64,000 nt of DNA, taken from CAXBNB01 sp040222275 (lineage in GTDB: Bacteria > Bacteroidota > Bacteroidia > Cytophagales > Cyclobacteriaceae). The translations under genes were made by a program, and so were the position numbers. Positions 44,729-53,965 of this stretch are shown here, piece by piece (the stretch's first letter is position 1; each line of letters starts with the position of its first letter). Below the pieces are notes generated by a model that saw only the letters and a program-made list of their open reading frames with translations, ran no database searches and was not told where the DNA came from. The stretch spans positions 434,001 to 498,000 of the forward strand of contig JAVKDJ010000002.1 of NCBI GenBank assembly GCA_040222275.1, read 5' to 3'.

Positions 44729-47700
44729 CTACCTCAAAATAGTTACTGTTCCTTTCATAAAGCCCTGATCTGATCGTGGCTCATTCAGTTCGATCGTAAA
44801 ATAATATACTCCGGATTCCAGTTCCTGACCGCTGTTGTTGGTGCCTGTCCAGTCGTTTTGGTAGGCGGTTTTTTCAAATACCGGTTTCCCATACCTGTTG
44901 ATCACTGTAAAAACGCTATGGCGGTAGTTTTCAATCCCCTCAATTACATAGTGGGGGTTAAAGGCATCACCATTAGGTGAAAATACATTGAATGTATTGA
45001 TCTTCGGGACGAATGATTCGCAGGATTCGTTGGACCAGGCAAAAGCATCGTTTCCTCCATTTTCAATGGCCTTAATTTTGAAACAGTGGTCAAAACCCTT
45101 GTTTTCATAAAGGATGTCCGTGGCATTCCCAGGCATTTCCCCCACCAACACATATTCCCCATCATCAAGTTTTTGCCAGATTTCGTATGCCAGCACGCCA
45201 TTGTCCCAGTTGAAGTAGTTGTTCCTTTCCATGTTTACCTGCAAGGTGCCAATTGAATCCTTCTCAGTGGTCAGCAGTAGGTTGTTGTGTTCGATAGAAA
45301 AAAAATCCTGGTTGCAGACAGTGGTGGTTTTCAGTCTGTATTCAAAGACATTTTCATCGGTTTTCAGGTTTTGATCCAGTATGGCATCTGAGGAAAAGCC
45401 TGCAAAAGCCGACCATGCAGTGGCTACCGGTTCAATCAGCCTTTTTTCCATCACAATAGGGTTGGTATAGAATTCGGTTTGTTCATGCTTGCCACGGATT
45501 TCCAGGGTCCCGCCAAGGCTCTGGTGATTGGAAACGGATACAACCTCAAGCTCGGGCGCCAAAATTTTCACTTCTTTGGTACCAAGCCCGGTATTTTGAC
45601 AAATGGTGCCCGTATAGGCGCTGATGTCGAGGGTATAGGTGCCCGGGCATTTATAAAAATGGTTGACGGAAGATTCCCTGTCGATACTGTCAATGCCAAC
45701 ACCATCTCCAAATTTCCATGAAATAAAATTGAAATTTTGATCCCCTGAAAAGTTGTAAGCTATGGGTTCTTCGATTTGATATTCCTCCTTCGCCAGTTGT
45801 ATAGAAAGGTTTTCATCTGGCTCCCTTTCTATCACTATTAGTAGGGTATCGGATATACCACTGCACACATCGTCCAATGTACTGCCTTCTTCATACCATA
45901 TTTTAGAGGTTCCCGGACCATCCCATGTTGCAGTCATTTCATGTTGGCCATCGGGGGAAGTAATTTGACCGTTTTCCACTTTCCAGCTGTAGATGGAAGT
46001 AGGTGTGGGGTAAGTAGAGTAAAAAACATCTTGTATGTTGCTGGAGCATAAGCTGTCCATTCCTATTGGTGCGCTGGGGTCAAGCTGTATGTTGATTTTT
46101 ACCGGAAAATCGATGGTATCCCCAAAGCAGCCCAGGGCATTTTGGGTCAGCAACCTCACCCTGGACAGGTCATTGGTATCGCCCCAGTCCACTTTTATGG
46201 CTTTAGTGCCTTGCCCGGAAATGAGGTTTCCGCCCTCAACAAACCATTCCCTTGTGTTGCCTGCCAGGTCATCATCTGCCAGGTATTCTACCCCCGGACT
46301 AAAAGGGCAAACCGACCTGGGGCCGAGGATGTCAAATTCGGGTTGCAGCACCTGGATTAGTTTCACTGAAGTTTCCTGATCGGCACATCCTGTGGTCGAG
46401 CCAGTCACCCCCGTTACTGTTATGAAATAATCACCCCCTTCATCAAAAGTATATTCCACCTGATTCCCGGTTTGTATCTCACCGCGGAAGTTCCACTCAA
46501 ATTCTGCAAAAGACCTCTTTGAAGAAACCTCAAACGTTACCTTGTCACCCCGGCATACCTGTCCGGTAAACTGCCCGGTGGTTTCGTTGTATGAAGAGAC
46601 CACCAGGTTGAGGTTGTCCAGACGGGCACCTGTGGCATACCCAAAGGATTCGATCTGGCCATATCCATATACATACGCTGTGAACCCCACAGGGGATTCT
46701 ATAGTATGGTTGCCAATTGAAACAAAAAGCTGCGCATAAGAATAGGTGGGGTCATCATCGAAAGGGCTGAATTGGTCCTCAATGCTGCCACCATCGAAAG
46801 TAAGGTCGGCTACTGCGTCGGTTGGTGTGATGATGTTCGTGAAAAAATTTTGAATCTGCGATACATTTGGCGCATTGTATGTGATTTTTTTCAGGGATTG
46901 TTCTATTGGGCTAAGCAGGATCATAAAAGGGTCGGCAAGTTGGTTGTCGCAACTCTGGCTCCTGCTGAACTGTGCTACCTGTATGGGCTTGTCGGCGGTG
47001 ATCAGCCCTGGGGATGCCAGCAGCCGCAATACTGATTGCCCTTCGTTCAAAATGATGGGGCTTTCGCCTGCTATTTCAACTGTGGTTTGGTCACTGGCCG
47101 CCAGGATTTTGAATTCATCCCCCCCAATCCTTGTCCTGTATGGAACGGTAGCAAAATTTTTGCCCCAGGCACCCACGGGAAACATTTGTTCATATAAATG
47201 GTCCTGCGCCTGCTGGCAACCTCCTACCCGGGTCCATTCATTGCCGGCAAATGCTGCAAATGGCAGGCAACTGCCCGATGACCGGAGTTTCGTGCCTGTA
47301 AGGTCGCCAGCAGCTTGTACCTGCACTACCTGCCCGGAATCCAGGCTGACCGTATAGGTAACGCCCGCACTGTGGCCATCCCGGGTATTTTGTGTAGGGG
47401 TAATGTCAATTTTACTATTGTCTTCTACAGCTACTATAAGGAATTCTGAATCTGACCAATTGTTGCCGCCATAATACGAGGTTACATAGTACGTGCGCCC
47501 CAGGGCCGGTGTGGGAAGCACCACTGTAGCATCGGCACTGAGCCTTACATTATTTAGCGCATATACACTTACATTATCATTGGCCTGGATATGAATGCCG
47601 CGGTTTGCGATATTTCCTGAACCTTCTGCCATGCCCAGGTTGGTGGGCACTGTTACGAGCACTGTAGAATTGTCGTCAACGGAAAACTCCTGGCTCCAAT

Positions 47701-47923
47701 TGGCAAGTGGGAGGGAAACCGTACCGCCTGTTGAATCCACTGCACTGATGTAAATCTGAAGAAAAATCTCCCCATTTTGTTCCCGGTTTTCCATGAAACC
47801 CAGCCAAAAGTCTTTGCCTTCTGTGGTGATGTCCTGGGCATTGGTTAAAACTGGAGATGCCCCCAATAAAATCAATAAAAAGGCAAAAAAATTCAGCCTA
47901 AATACTTTGCGTTCGAAAGCCAT
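44729..47923 (-). CDS. Large T9SS cargo protein: IgGFc-binding-like, PKD and gliding-type C-terminal domain
   Basis: A secreted surface protein of about 1064 residues. Signal peptide FFAFLLILLGASPVLTNAQ, start at the ATG at 47923 (an in-frame ATG at 47953 is an alternative). The N-terminal 400 residues match the IgGFc-binding N-terminal region (ISAVDSTGGTVSLPL, VPTNLGMAEGSGNIANRGIHIQA, VAQFSRSQSCDNQLADPFMI). PKD/Ig-like modules follow (AEFEWNFRGE, FISWKFGDGVGIDS). The last 90 residues form the gliding-associated C-terminal sorting domain (FNVFSPNGDAFN, VINRYGKPVFEK, GVYYFTIEL). It should use the T9SS, two components of which are encoded here. Confidence 0.88.
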   Translation of the reverse strand: MAFERKVFRLNFFAFLLILLGASPVLTNAQDITTEGKDFWLGFMENREQNGEIFLQIYISAVDSTGGTVSLPLANWSQEFSVDDNSTVLVTVPTNLGMAEGSGNIANRGIHIQANDNVSVYALNNVRLSADATVVLPTPALGRTYYVTSYYGGNNWSDSEFLIVAVEDNSKIDITPTQNTRDGHSAGVTYTVSLDSGQVVQVQAAGDLTGTKLRSSGSCLPFAAFAGNEWTRVGGCQQAQDHLYEQMFPVGAWGKNFATVPYRTRIGGDEFKILAASDQTTVEIAGESPIILNEGQSVLRLLASPGLITADKPIQVAQFSRSQSCDNQLADPFMILLSPIEQSLKKITYNAPNVSQIQNFFTNIITPTDAVADLTFDGGSIEDQFSPFDDDPTYSYAQLFVSIGNHTIESPVGFTAYVYGYGQIESFGYATGARLDNLNLVVSSYNETTGQFTGQVCRGDKVTFEVSSKRSFAEFEWNFRGEIQTGNQVEYTFDEGGDYFITVTGVTGSTTGCADQETSVKLIQVLQPEFDILGPRSVCPFSPGVEYLADDDLAGNTREWFVEGGNLISGQGTKAIKVDWGDTNDLSRVRLLTQNALGCFGDTIDFPVKINIQLDPSAPIGMDSLCSSNIQDVFYSTYPTPTSIYSWKVENGQITSPDGQHEMTATWDGPGTSKIWYEEGSTLDDVCSGISDTLLIVIEREPDENLSIQLAKEEYQIEEPIAYNFSGDQNFNFISWKFGDGVGIDSIDRESSVNHFYKCPGTYTLDISAYTGTICQNTGLGTKEVKILAPELEVVSVSNHQSLGGTLEIRGKHEQTEFYTNPIVMEKRLIEPVATAWSAFAGFSSDAILDQNLKTDENVFEYRLKTTTVCNQDFFSIEHNNLLLTTEKDSIGTLQVNMERNNYFNWDNGVLAYEIWQKLDDGEYVLVGEMPGNATDILYENKGFDHCFKIKAIENGGNDAFAWSNESCESFVPKINTFNVFSPNGDAFNPHYVIEGIENYRHSVFTVINRYGKPVFEKTAYQNDWTGTNNSGQELESGVYYFTIELNEPRSDQGFMKGTVTILR

Positions 47924-48114
47924 GGTGGTACCAACATTAAGATATGCATTCATCTAAGATGCCTTCCATACCAAAAGGTTTAATGAAAAATTCACGGAAT
48001 ATAAACCAACTTTCTGAGTGATGGCCAACTTTTACAAAATTCTTGGTCAAAATGTCTATAATATTGGCGTTTTTATAATTTTACCACTTTCAAAAATTTT
48101 TTATTAAATAAGAT

Positions 48115-48960
48115 ATGTTCAAAAAAATTACGTTGTTGGTATTGGGTGCTTGCCTGCTTTTTTCTTGTAAAAAGAATACAGATTATGTGGTAATCATCCA
48201 CACTACATTTGGGGACATGAAAGCCATTCTCTATGACGAGACACCACTGCATAAAGAAAACTTCCTCAAGCTGGCTGAATCCGGAAGGTACGATAGTACC
48301 ATATTTCATCGGGTGATCAAAAACTTCATGATTCAGGGCGGTGATATAGATGCCAGGGAAGAAACCAGAAATGACGATAGAATTGATGCAGAATTTGTGG
48401 GAAAATTCTTCCATGAAAAAGGGGCACTGTCAGCAGCAAGGCAGGGTGATCAGGTAAATCCGAAAAAAAAATCAAGCTGGTGCCAGTTTTATGTGGTTCA
48501 TGGAAATACTTTTTCGGAGGATAAACTGGAGCAACTTACTATTGATCAGCGGGCGCTGAACCAGGCCATGAACAAATTGATACAGTACGAAAGCCATGCC
48601 GGCCTAAAGGACAAACTGCTTGAGCTTCAAAGGAATGGAGACCAGGCCGGAATGCAACAGCTATTCAACGAAAGTATAGACCTGGCCGAAGAGGAGCTCA
48701 ATGTTAAGATCAGGAAGAAGAGTTTTAGCCCTGAGCAGGTCAAAGTGTATTCTACAGTTGGAGGTGCCCCTCATCTGGATGGCGACTATACCGTATTTGG
48801 AAAAGTTGTAGAAGGCCTTGATGTGGTGGACAAAATTGCCGAACAGGCTACAGGAAGAAGGGACAAGCCTTTGGAGGATATAGTGATCACTATGAGGGTA
48901 GAAGAAATGAAGAAAAAGGATATCACCGAGAAGTATGGCTATGTGTATCCGGAGCAATGA
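48115..48960 (+). CDS. Peptidylprolyl isomerase, cyclophilin type, lipoprotein
   Basis: A 281-residue periplasmic or outer-membrane lipoprotein: signal TLLVLGACLLFSC with Cys18 as lipid site. The cyclophilin domain has FHRVIKNFMIQGGD (the catalytic R and F/Q pattern), FFHEKGALSAAR, QFYVVHGN and DGDYTVFGKVVEG. A helical insertion of about 80 residues (LTIDQRALNQ ... DLAEEELN) sits inside the fold, seen in other Bacteroidota cyclophilins. Function is folding of exported proteins. Confidence 0.93.
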   Translation: MFKKITLLVLGACLLFSCKKNTDYVVIIHTTFGDMKAILYDETPLHKENFLKLAESGRYDSTIFHRVIKNFMIQGGDIDAREETRNDDRIDAEFVGKFFHEKGALSAARQGDQVNPKKKSSWCQFYVVHGNTFSEDKLEQLTIDQRALNQAMNKLIQYESHAGLKDKLLELQRNGDQAGMQQLFNESIDLAEEELNVKIRKKSFSPEQVKVYSTVGGAPHLDGDYTVFGKVVEGLDVVDKIAEQATGRRDKPLEDIVITMRVEEMKKKDITEKYGYVYPEQ

Positions 48961-48980
48961 AAAATCTATATGGCAATAAC

Positions 48981-49016
48981 AAAAAAGCCTGTTGGATATG
49001 TCCGACAGGCTTTTTT
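48981..49016. terminator. Bidirectional terminator between cyclophilin and FISUMP genes
   Basis: Near-perfect 16-bp stem AAAAAAGCCTGTTGGA / TCCGACAGGCTTTTTT (one mismatched pair) around a TATG loop, with T runs usable in both directions. Confidence 0.88.
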
Positions 49017-49033
49017 GTGAATATCTATAGCCG

Positions 49034-49615
49034 CTAATAGTTGGCTACACACCTGCAACTGTTGTAGTTGCTTTTTCTTATTTGTACTTCAGAAAGTTCG
49101 TCGTGGGATCCATGAATGGATATCATCGGTGCTGTATATTTTTGTTCTTCTCCCATTTGCCAGTAGTTGGAGCTCTTGCCCACATCACTAAAGACACCTG
49201 CGACATCCCCAAATCCCCCCATTAGCATGCTGAGGTTGCTGGCACCATCTTTTTTCAACGCTTTTCCTGCTTTGTAAACACCTCCAAATGTTCCTATCAC
49301 TTCCCCCCATTCTTTTGAAGTGGCGAGGTGCCACCCTTCAGGGCATGCAATTTGCGCATCCGCCCAGTTGTACATCCTTCCGAATGCATCGCAATATGCA
49401 GGCTCGTTTTTATAGCAAACGGAGTTTTCCGTTACATAACTTAGATTATCTGCCATCCAGACCCGATGTACGAATATCCCACCCTCCAATGTTATTTTTA
49501 GATCAACGGTGTTGTATATTTTTCCATCCCTGGGGTCAGTCATCTTACTCATCTCCTGCCCCACTACATTGAGGGAAAACAAACAAAGCAAAAATATAGT
49601 AAAGTTAGTTTTCAT
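49034..49615 (-). CDS. FISUMP domain protein, secreted
   Basis: A 193-residue secreted protein. Signal peptide FTIFLLCLFSLNVVGQ. The Fibrobacter-succinogenes major paralogous (FISUMP) domain is evident from DPRDGKIYNTV, HRVWMADNLSYVTE, AFGRMYNWADAQIACPEGWHLATSKEW, and the end SCRCVANY. Typical for Bacteroidota and Fibrobacter secreted proteins; no enzymatic activity known. Confidence 0.88.
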   Translation of the reverse strand: MKTNFTIFLLCLFSLNVVGQEMSKMTDPRDGKIYNTVDLKITLEGGIFVHRVWMADNLSYVTENSVCYKNEPAYCDAFGRMYNWADAQIACPEGWHLATSKEWGEVIGTFGGVYKAGKALKKDGASNLSMLMGGFGDVAGVFSDVGKSSNYWQMGEEQKYTAPMISIHGSHDELSEVQIRKSNYNSCRCVANY

Positions 49616-49791
49616 ATCGCTCGATTTTATTATGGTTAAAAGTTTGATGTCTTGGCATTTTACTATTATCTATCAAATTAATTATTTTTTACAAAAAATC
49701 ATGCGAATTGCCCTATTATTTATGCTATTATCCAATTCATTTTGTTGATTAGGTCCAATTGGCTAGATTTAAATAAACAAACTAGACTGTA

Positions 49792-50499
49792 ATGGCTAAT
49801 TCGGAAAGTCACTCTTGGTTCCCCTTGGCTTGTTTTCTCTTTGTTGTAGCCGTGGTTGCCCTGTTTTCCCTCCTAAACTCCAACACCGAAAACACAAGGC
49901 CAAAAAAAGAATACATTGAGAGGTCGTACAGATCTAGTGGTTCGGGCAGCCAAGAAGCCATAGAAAGTCAAAACAAATCTGAGGAGAATCAACCCAACGA
50001 AGCATTGGATATGCCCGCCGAACCCATTATCGAGTTGGATGACCCAAAAGAAAATAACAGTACCAGTAATGAAGAAAAGACGGACGAAACATACTTTTCG
50101 GATTTGGTCGGAAATTACAAAAAGGAAATATTGACAAAACTAGACCGCCCAGAATCCAGAACAGATGTGGTAGTGAGGTACTATACCAAAGAGAAAGACA
50201 AAAAGAGAGTGTACGTATTGAGGAAATACGGATTCTATATTCATGAAAGAAGGCCTGCCGAAGCATTCTCCAACTATGCATCAAACGCCCTCTACTATGG
50301 GGATGATGTGAGCAATGAAGATATCCAGTTGGTAGCCTACCTCCTGATGCAATCGGGTATTGAGTTGAAAAAGATTGTACCATCCAAACTACATGATGAC
50401 TGGAAGGCCAATGCAATAGAAATCGGCACAGATTCATTGGCCGCCAACCTAAGCTCCCTGAGCCTTGCGGATCTTCGCCGGGATTGGAAAATAAAGTAG
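49792..50499 (+). CDS. Single-pass membrane protein of unknown function
   Basis: A 235-residue protein with one N-terminal membrane helix (FPLACFLFVVAVVALFSLL), a long low-complexity linker rich in S, E, N and D (about residues 45-105), and a C-terminal domain (YFSDLVGNYKKEILTKL ... VVVRYYTKEKDKKRVYVLRKYGF) of about 125 residues. The late part VSNEDIQLVAYLLMQSGIELKKIVPSKL resembles a partner-binding or OmpA-like accessory helix pattern, but no known domain is clear. Confidence 0.7.
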   Translation: MANSESHSWFPLACFLFVVAVVALFSLLNSNTENTRPKKEYIERSYRSSGSGSQEAIESQNKSEENQPNEALDMPAEPIIELDDPKENNSTSNEEKTDETYFSDLVGNYKKEILTKLDRPESRTDVVVRYYTKEKDKKRVYVLRKYGFYIHERRPAEAFSNYASNALYYGDDVSNEDIQLVAYLLMQSGIELKKIVPSKLHDDWKANAIEIGTDSLAANLSSLSLADLRRDWKIK

Positions 50500-50634
50500 A
50501 ACGCAAGAGGCCGAATGTCGATTTTTGCAAAGGCCCTGGATTTGACCAGATAAAAACTCCCCATTATTAAAATTGGCATTGCTTATGCTGCTATTCGTTC
50601 TGATAGATTCTACTTTTTATTCCGTTTTGTAAAG

Positions 50635-50642
50635 TATCTTTG
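50635..50642 (+). promoter_or_regulatory. -7 element before the UbiA gene
   Basis: TATCTTTG matches TAnnTTTG and ends eight bases before the ATG at 50650, so the transcript would be nearly leaderless. No clear -33 TTTG. Confidence 0.35.
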
Positions 50643-50649
50643 AAGCATT

Positions 50650-51519
50650 ATGCTGAAGGTTATTTCCCCGTCTTCTTTTTGGCAGGTTCTGAAATTGTCG
50701 AGAACACCAAACCTGATCATTATATTTTTCACACAGTATTGTACCGCCATTTTTCTTACCGGCCCCTATGGCCCCAACTGGTCTGTAATCTTTGAAGCGA
50801 AACTGCTTTTGCTCATTTTGAGCACCATCATTATAGCAGCCGCGGGCTATTACATCAACGATTATTATGACATCAAAATCGATATGATCAACAAACCACA
50901 TAAAGTAATCGTGGGCAATAAACTGGAAAGGCGGCCTGTCCTCATTTGGCATTTGATTTTCAATGCAGTGGGCATACTGTTGGGCACTTATGTTTCGTAT
51001 TGGATTGGTGCAGTCAATTTATTGGCAGCATTTCTGCTCTGGTTTTACTCCAATCAATTGAAGAGGCTTCCCCTGCTGGGCAACCTGACAGTATCTTTTC
51101 TTACAGGCCTGTCGTTGCTGGTTCTGGCCATCTATTTCCGTACCGCCGAGTTTTTGATTTTTGTCTATGCCTTTTTCGCTTTTGGCATCACCCTTATAAG
51201 AGAAGTGATCAAAGATATAGAAGACATGAAAGGGGATGAAGCTTTTGGGTGTAAGTCATTGCCCATAGTGCTGGGTATCAGGAAAACCAAATGGGTGCTT
51301 TATGTTCTGATTTTGGGATTTACCATTTCTCTATTTTACTTCGCAGGCAGGATGGGTAACGCCGTATTTACCGGCTACTTTTTGGCCCTACTCGTGCCCT
51401 CTTTGTTTTTAATTTATAAATTGATACGGGCAGATACGAAACGACACTTTTACCAACTGAGCCAATATTGCAAATTGCTGATGGTAGGTGGGGTTTTGAG
51501 TATGATACTGATAAACTAG
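50650..51519 (+). CDS. UbiA family prenyltransferase
   Basis: A 289-residue membrane enzyme that joins a prenyl chain to an acceptor. The first aspartate motif is N70-D71-x2-D74-x3-D78 (INDYYDIKID) and the second is DIEDMKGDEAFG. About nine membrane helices. The type (menaquinone, heme O, or geranylgeranylglycerol-phosphate related) is not settled; Bacteroidota commonly have such an enzyme annotated as geranylgeranylglycerol-phosphate geranylgeranyltransferase. The gene is followed immediately by purN. Confidence 0.9.
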   Translation: MLKVISPSSFWQVLKLSRTPNLIIIFFTQYCTAIFLTGPYGPNWSVIFEAKLLLLILSTIIIAAAGYYINDYYDIKIDMINKPHKVIVGNKLERRPVLIWHLIFNAVGILLGTYVSYWIGAVNLLAAFLLWFYSNQLKRLPLLGNLTVSFLTGLSLLVLAIYFRTAEFLIFVYAFFAFGITLIREVIKDIEDMKGDEAFGCKSLPIVLGIRKTKWVLYVLILGFTISLFYFAGRMGNAVFTGYFLALLVPSLFLIYKLIRADTKRHFYQLSQYCKLLMVGGVLSMILIN

Positions 51520-51525
51520 CAGCAA

Positions 51526-52104
51526 TTGAAGAAAAGAATAGCCATTTTTGCCTCAGGCGGAGGGACAAACGCAGAAAATTTTTTCGAATATTTTAAAAAT
51601 TCCCCAACAATCGAAATCACGGCATTGTTCAGCAACAACCCGCAGGCCTATGCGCTTCAGCGGGCAAAAAACCACCAAATCGAAAATCAGGTTTTCAATA
51701 GAGATCAATTTTATAAATCTGATAAATTGCTGGAACTGCTCCAAGACAGGGAAATTGACTTTATCGTATTGGCTGGCTTTTTGTGGCTGGTGCCCCAATC
51801 TTTGGTGGAGGCTTACCCGGACAGGATCATTAACATACACCCGGCACTGCTTCCAAAATACGGGGGAAAGGGTATGTATGGCATGCACGTGCATGAGGCT
51901 GTCAAGGGCAATGGCGAAACTGAAAGTGGTATTACTATACATTTGGTGAATGAAGTATATGATGATGGCAAAGTACTTTTCCAACAATCCACCTCATTGA
52001 CGACAGAAGATTCGCCCGAAAAAATCGCCGAAAAAATCCACGAGCTAGAATACAGGTTTTTCCCGGAAGTGGTCGAATCCTATATTGAAGGATTCCGAAA
52101 TTAG
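51526..52104 (+). CDS. purN: Phosphoribosylglycinamide formyltransferase
   Basis: A 192-residue purine enzyme using 10-formyl-THF. Marks: IAIFASGGGTNAENF, FIVLAGFLWLVP, IINIHPALLPKYGGKGMYG with the catalytic N and H, and GITIHLVNEVYDDG with the catalytic aspartate. The start must be TTG at 51526: the gene is in the same frame as the upstream ubiA-like gene and begins two codons behind its TAG stop, while the next methionine is about residue 115. Confidence 0.95.
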   Translation: MKKRIAIFASGGGTNAENFFEYFKNSPTIEITALFSNNPQAYALQRAKNHQIENQVFNRDQFYKSDKLLELLQDREIDFIVLAGFLWLVPQSLVEAYPDRIINIHPALLPKYGGKGMYGMHVHEAVKGNGETESGITIHLVNEVYDDGKVLFQQSTSLTTEDSPEKIAEKIHELEYRFFPEVVESYIEGFRN

Positions 52105-52199
52105 GCTTGCCTCAGCGAAATCTTTAAAATTCCTTTGTTTGCGGGCAACAAGGCCAAATCTTTCATAGTTTTTAGTGTGTTTTCCCACAAATAAAAAAG

Positions 52200-52207
52200 T
52201 ACTTTTG
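52200..52207 (+). promoter_or_regulatory. -7 element before purH
   Basis: TACTTTTG, exact TAnnTTTG match, about 87 bp before the purH ATG. It suggests purH has its own promoter in the 189-bp gap after purN. Confidence 0.45.
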
Positions 52208-52293
52208 CAGCTTGTTTTACAGGAGCCGATTACTGGTTCCTTTGATTTAGACCAACTGGCCAGAGGCATCCTGGCTTGCAATAAAAGTAACCA

Positions 52294-53814
52294 ATGAAAA
52301 AGATAAGTTCGGCCCTAATATCCGTATATCACAAAGACAACTTAGAAGAAATAGTAAAAACCTTACATGCCAATGATGTTCAGCTGATATCAACCGGCGG
52401 CACACAGGCATTTATAGAAAACCTGGGTATTCCCGTTGTAGCAGTTGAAACATTGACCGACTACCCATCGATTTTTGGTGGAAGGGTTAAGACCCTCCAC
52501 CCTAAAGTTTTTGGAGGCATTCTTAATAGAAGGGATAATGAGGGCGATGTAGCGGAAAAGGAAAATTACACCATTCCGGATATAGACCTGGTGATTGTGG
52601 ATTTGTACCCATTTGAAGAAACGGTTGCTTCAGGGGCAAGTCAGGCCGATATCATCGAAAAGATAGATATTGGGGGAATCTCACTCATTCGCGGGGCAGC
52701 AAAAAACTTTAAGGATGTACTGATAGTATCCTCCAGGGAACAGTATGCCGAGACCCTTGATATGTTGCAGGAGCAGGGTTGCGCCACATCTTTGGAGCAA
52801 AGACAAAAATTTGCCGGTAAGGCTTTTGACATTTCATCCCATTATGATTCGGCTATCTTCTCTTATTTCAACAGCAATGGCGAAGAACCTTCTGTCAAAA
52901 TGAGCAAAAGAAATGGAAAAGTTTTGAGGTATGGGGAAAACCCACACCAAAAGGGCAGGTTCTTTGGAGACCTTGACGAGCTTTTTGACCAACTCAATGG
53001 CAAAGAGCTTTCTTACAATAATTTGGTGGATGTAGATGCTGCCATATCATTGATCAATGAATTTGAAGGCCAGAATGCATTTGCCATCATCAAGCATACC
53101 AATGCATGCGGTGTGGCCACAGCCGGCACCACTTGCGAGGCATATTTGAAGGCGCTTGAAGCAGACAATATCTCTGCTTTTGGTGGTGTACTGGTTTCCA
53201 ATGCTACTATAGACCTGGAAGCCGCCAATGAGTTGAACAAGCTTTTCTTCGAAATACTTATTGCCCCATCATTTGATGAGGACGCCCTGTCTGTGTTGAA
53301 AACCAAGAAGAACAGGATACTCCTGGTAGAAAAGAAAAAGTGTCAGCCGCAAAAACAATTTAAGTCGTTGCTCAATGGAGTAATCGAGCAGGATGTTGAC
53401 AATATTACGGATGCTGCAGCAGACTTGAAGACGGTTACCAAAATTGCACCGAATCAGGAAGAGGTTGCCGCACTGATATTTGCATCAAAAGTCGCCAAAC
53501 ACACCAAGTCAAATACGATAGTTTTTGCTAAGTCTGACAGGCTTATAGCCAGCGGAACAGGGCAAACCTCAAGGGTAGATTCTTTAAAGCAGGCAGTGGA
53601 GAAAGCATCATCTTTTGGTCTAAGCCTGGAAGGAGCGGCCATGGCATCAGATGCGTTTTTCCCATTTCCGGATTGTGTAGAGCTGGCCAATAATGCCGGG
53701 GTGAAAACAGTCATTCAGCCCGGTGGCTCAATCAAGGACCAATTGTCAATAGATTATTGCAATGAAAACAACATGTCCATGGTATTTACCGGTACCAGGC
53801 ATTTTAAGCATTAA
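52294..53814 (+). CDS. purH: Bifunctional AICAR transformylase/IMP cyclohydrolase
   Basis: A 506-residue enzyme for the last two steps of IMP synthesis. The N-terminal IMP cyclohydrolase (about 1-195) shows LISTGGTQAFIEN, GRVKTLHPKVFGGIL, and DLVIVDLYPFEETV. The C-terminal transformylase has RYGENPHQKGRFFG, the KHTNACGVA motif with catalytic K and H, and SDAFFPFPDCVELAN. Length is typical. It follows purN on the same strand. Confidence 0.97.
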   Translation: MKKISSALISVYHKDNLEEIVKTLHANDVQLISTGGTQAFIENLGIPVVAVETLTDYPSIFGGRVKTLHPKVFGGILNRRDNEGDVAEKENYTIPDIDLVIVDLYPFEETVASGASQADIIEKIDIGGISLIRGAAKNFKDVLIVSSREQYAETLDMLQEQGCATSLEQRQKFAGKAFDISSHYDSAIFSYFNSNGEEPSVKMSKRNGKVLRYGENPHQKGRFFGDLDELFDQLNGKELSYNNLVDVDAAISLINEFEGQNAFAIIKHTNACGVATAGTTCEAYLKALEADNISAFGGVLVSNATIDLEAANELNKLFFEILIAPSFDEDALSVLKTKKNRILLVEKKKCQPQKQFKSLLNGVIEQDVDNITDAAADLKTVTKIAPNQEEVAALIFASKVAKHTKSNTIVFAKSDRLIASGTGQTSRVDSLKQAVEKASSFGLSLEGAAMASDAFFPFPDCVELANNAGVKTVIQPGGSIKDQLSIDYCNENNMSMVFTGTRHFKH

Positions 53815-53965
53815 AAAGGTTGCACGTCCGATGGGCTGACCCTATCCTGGCACTCAGTTTTTTGGGCTGTCAGGAGCCAATTTGGGAAACCCGCCGGGTT
53901 TGGCATTTATATAAAAACAATTTTGTAATTTTCCGCCTGTTCACATTTAAAGGGTATTATACAGC

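Noticed and set aside
53815..53965. Possible terminator or RNA in the gap before mreB
   Set aside because: Only a 6-bp AAACCC/GGGTTT hairpin without a T run; too weak to call.
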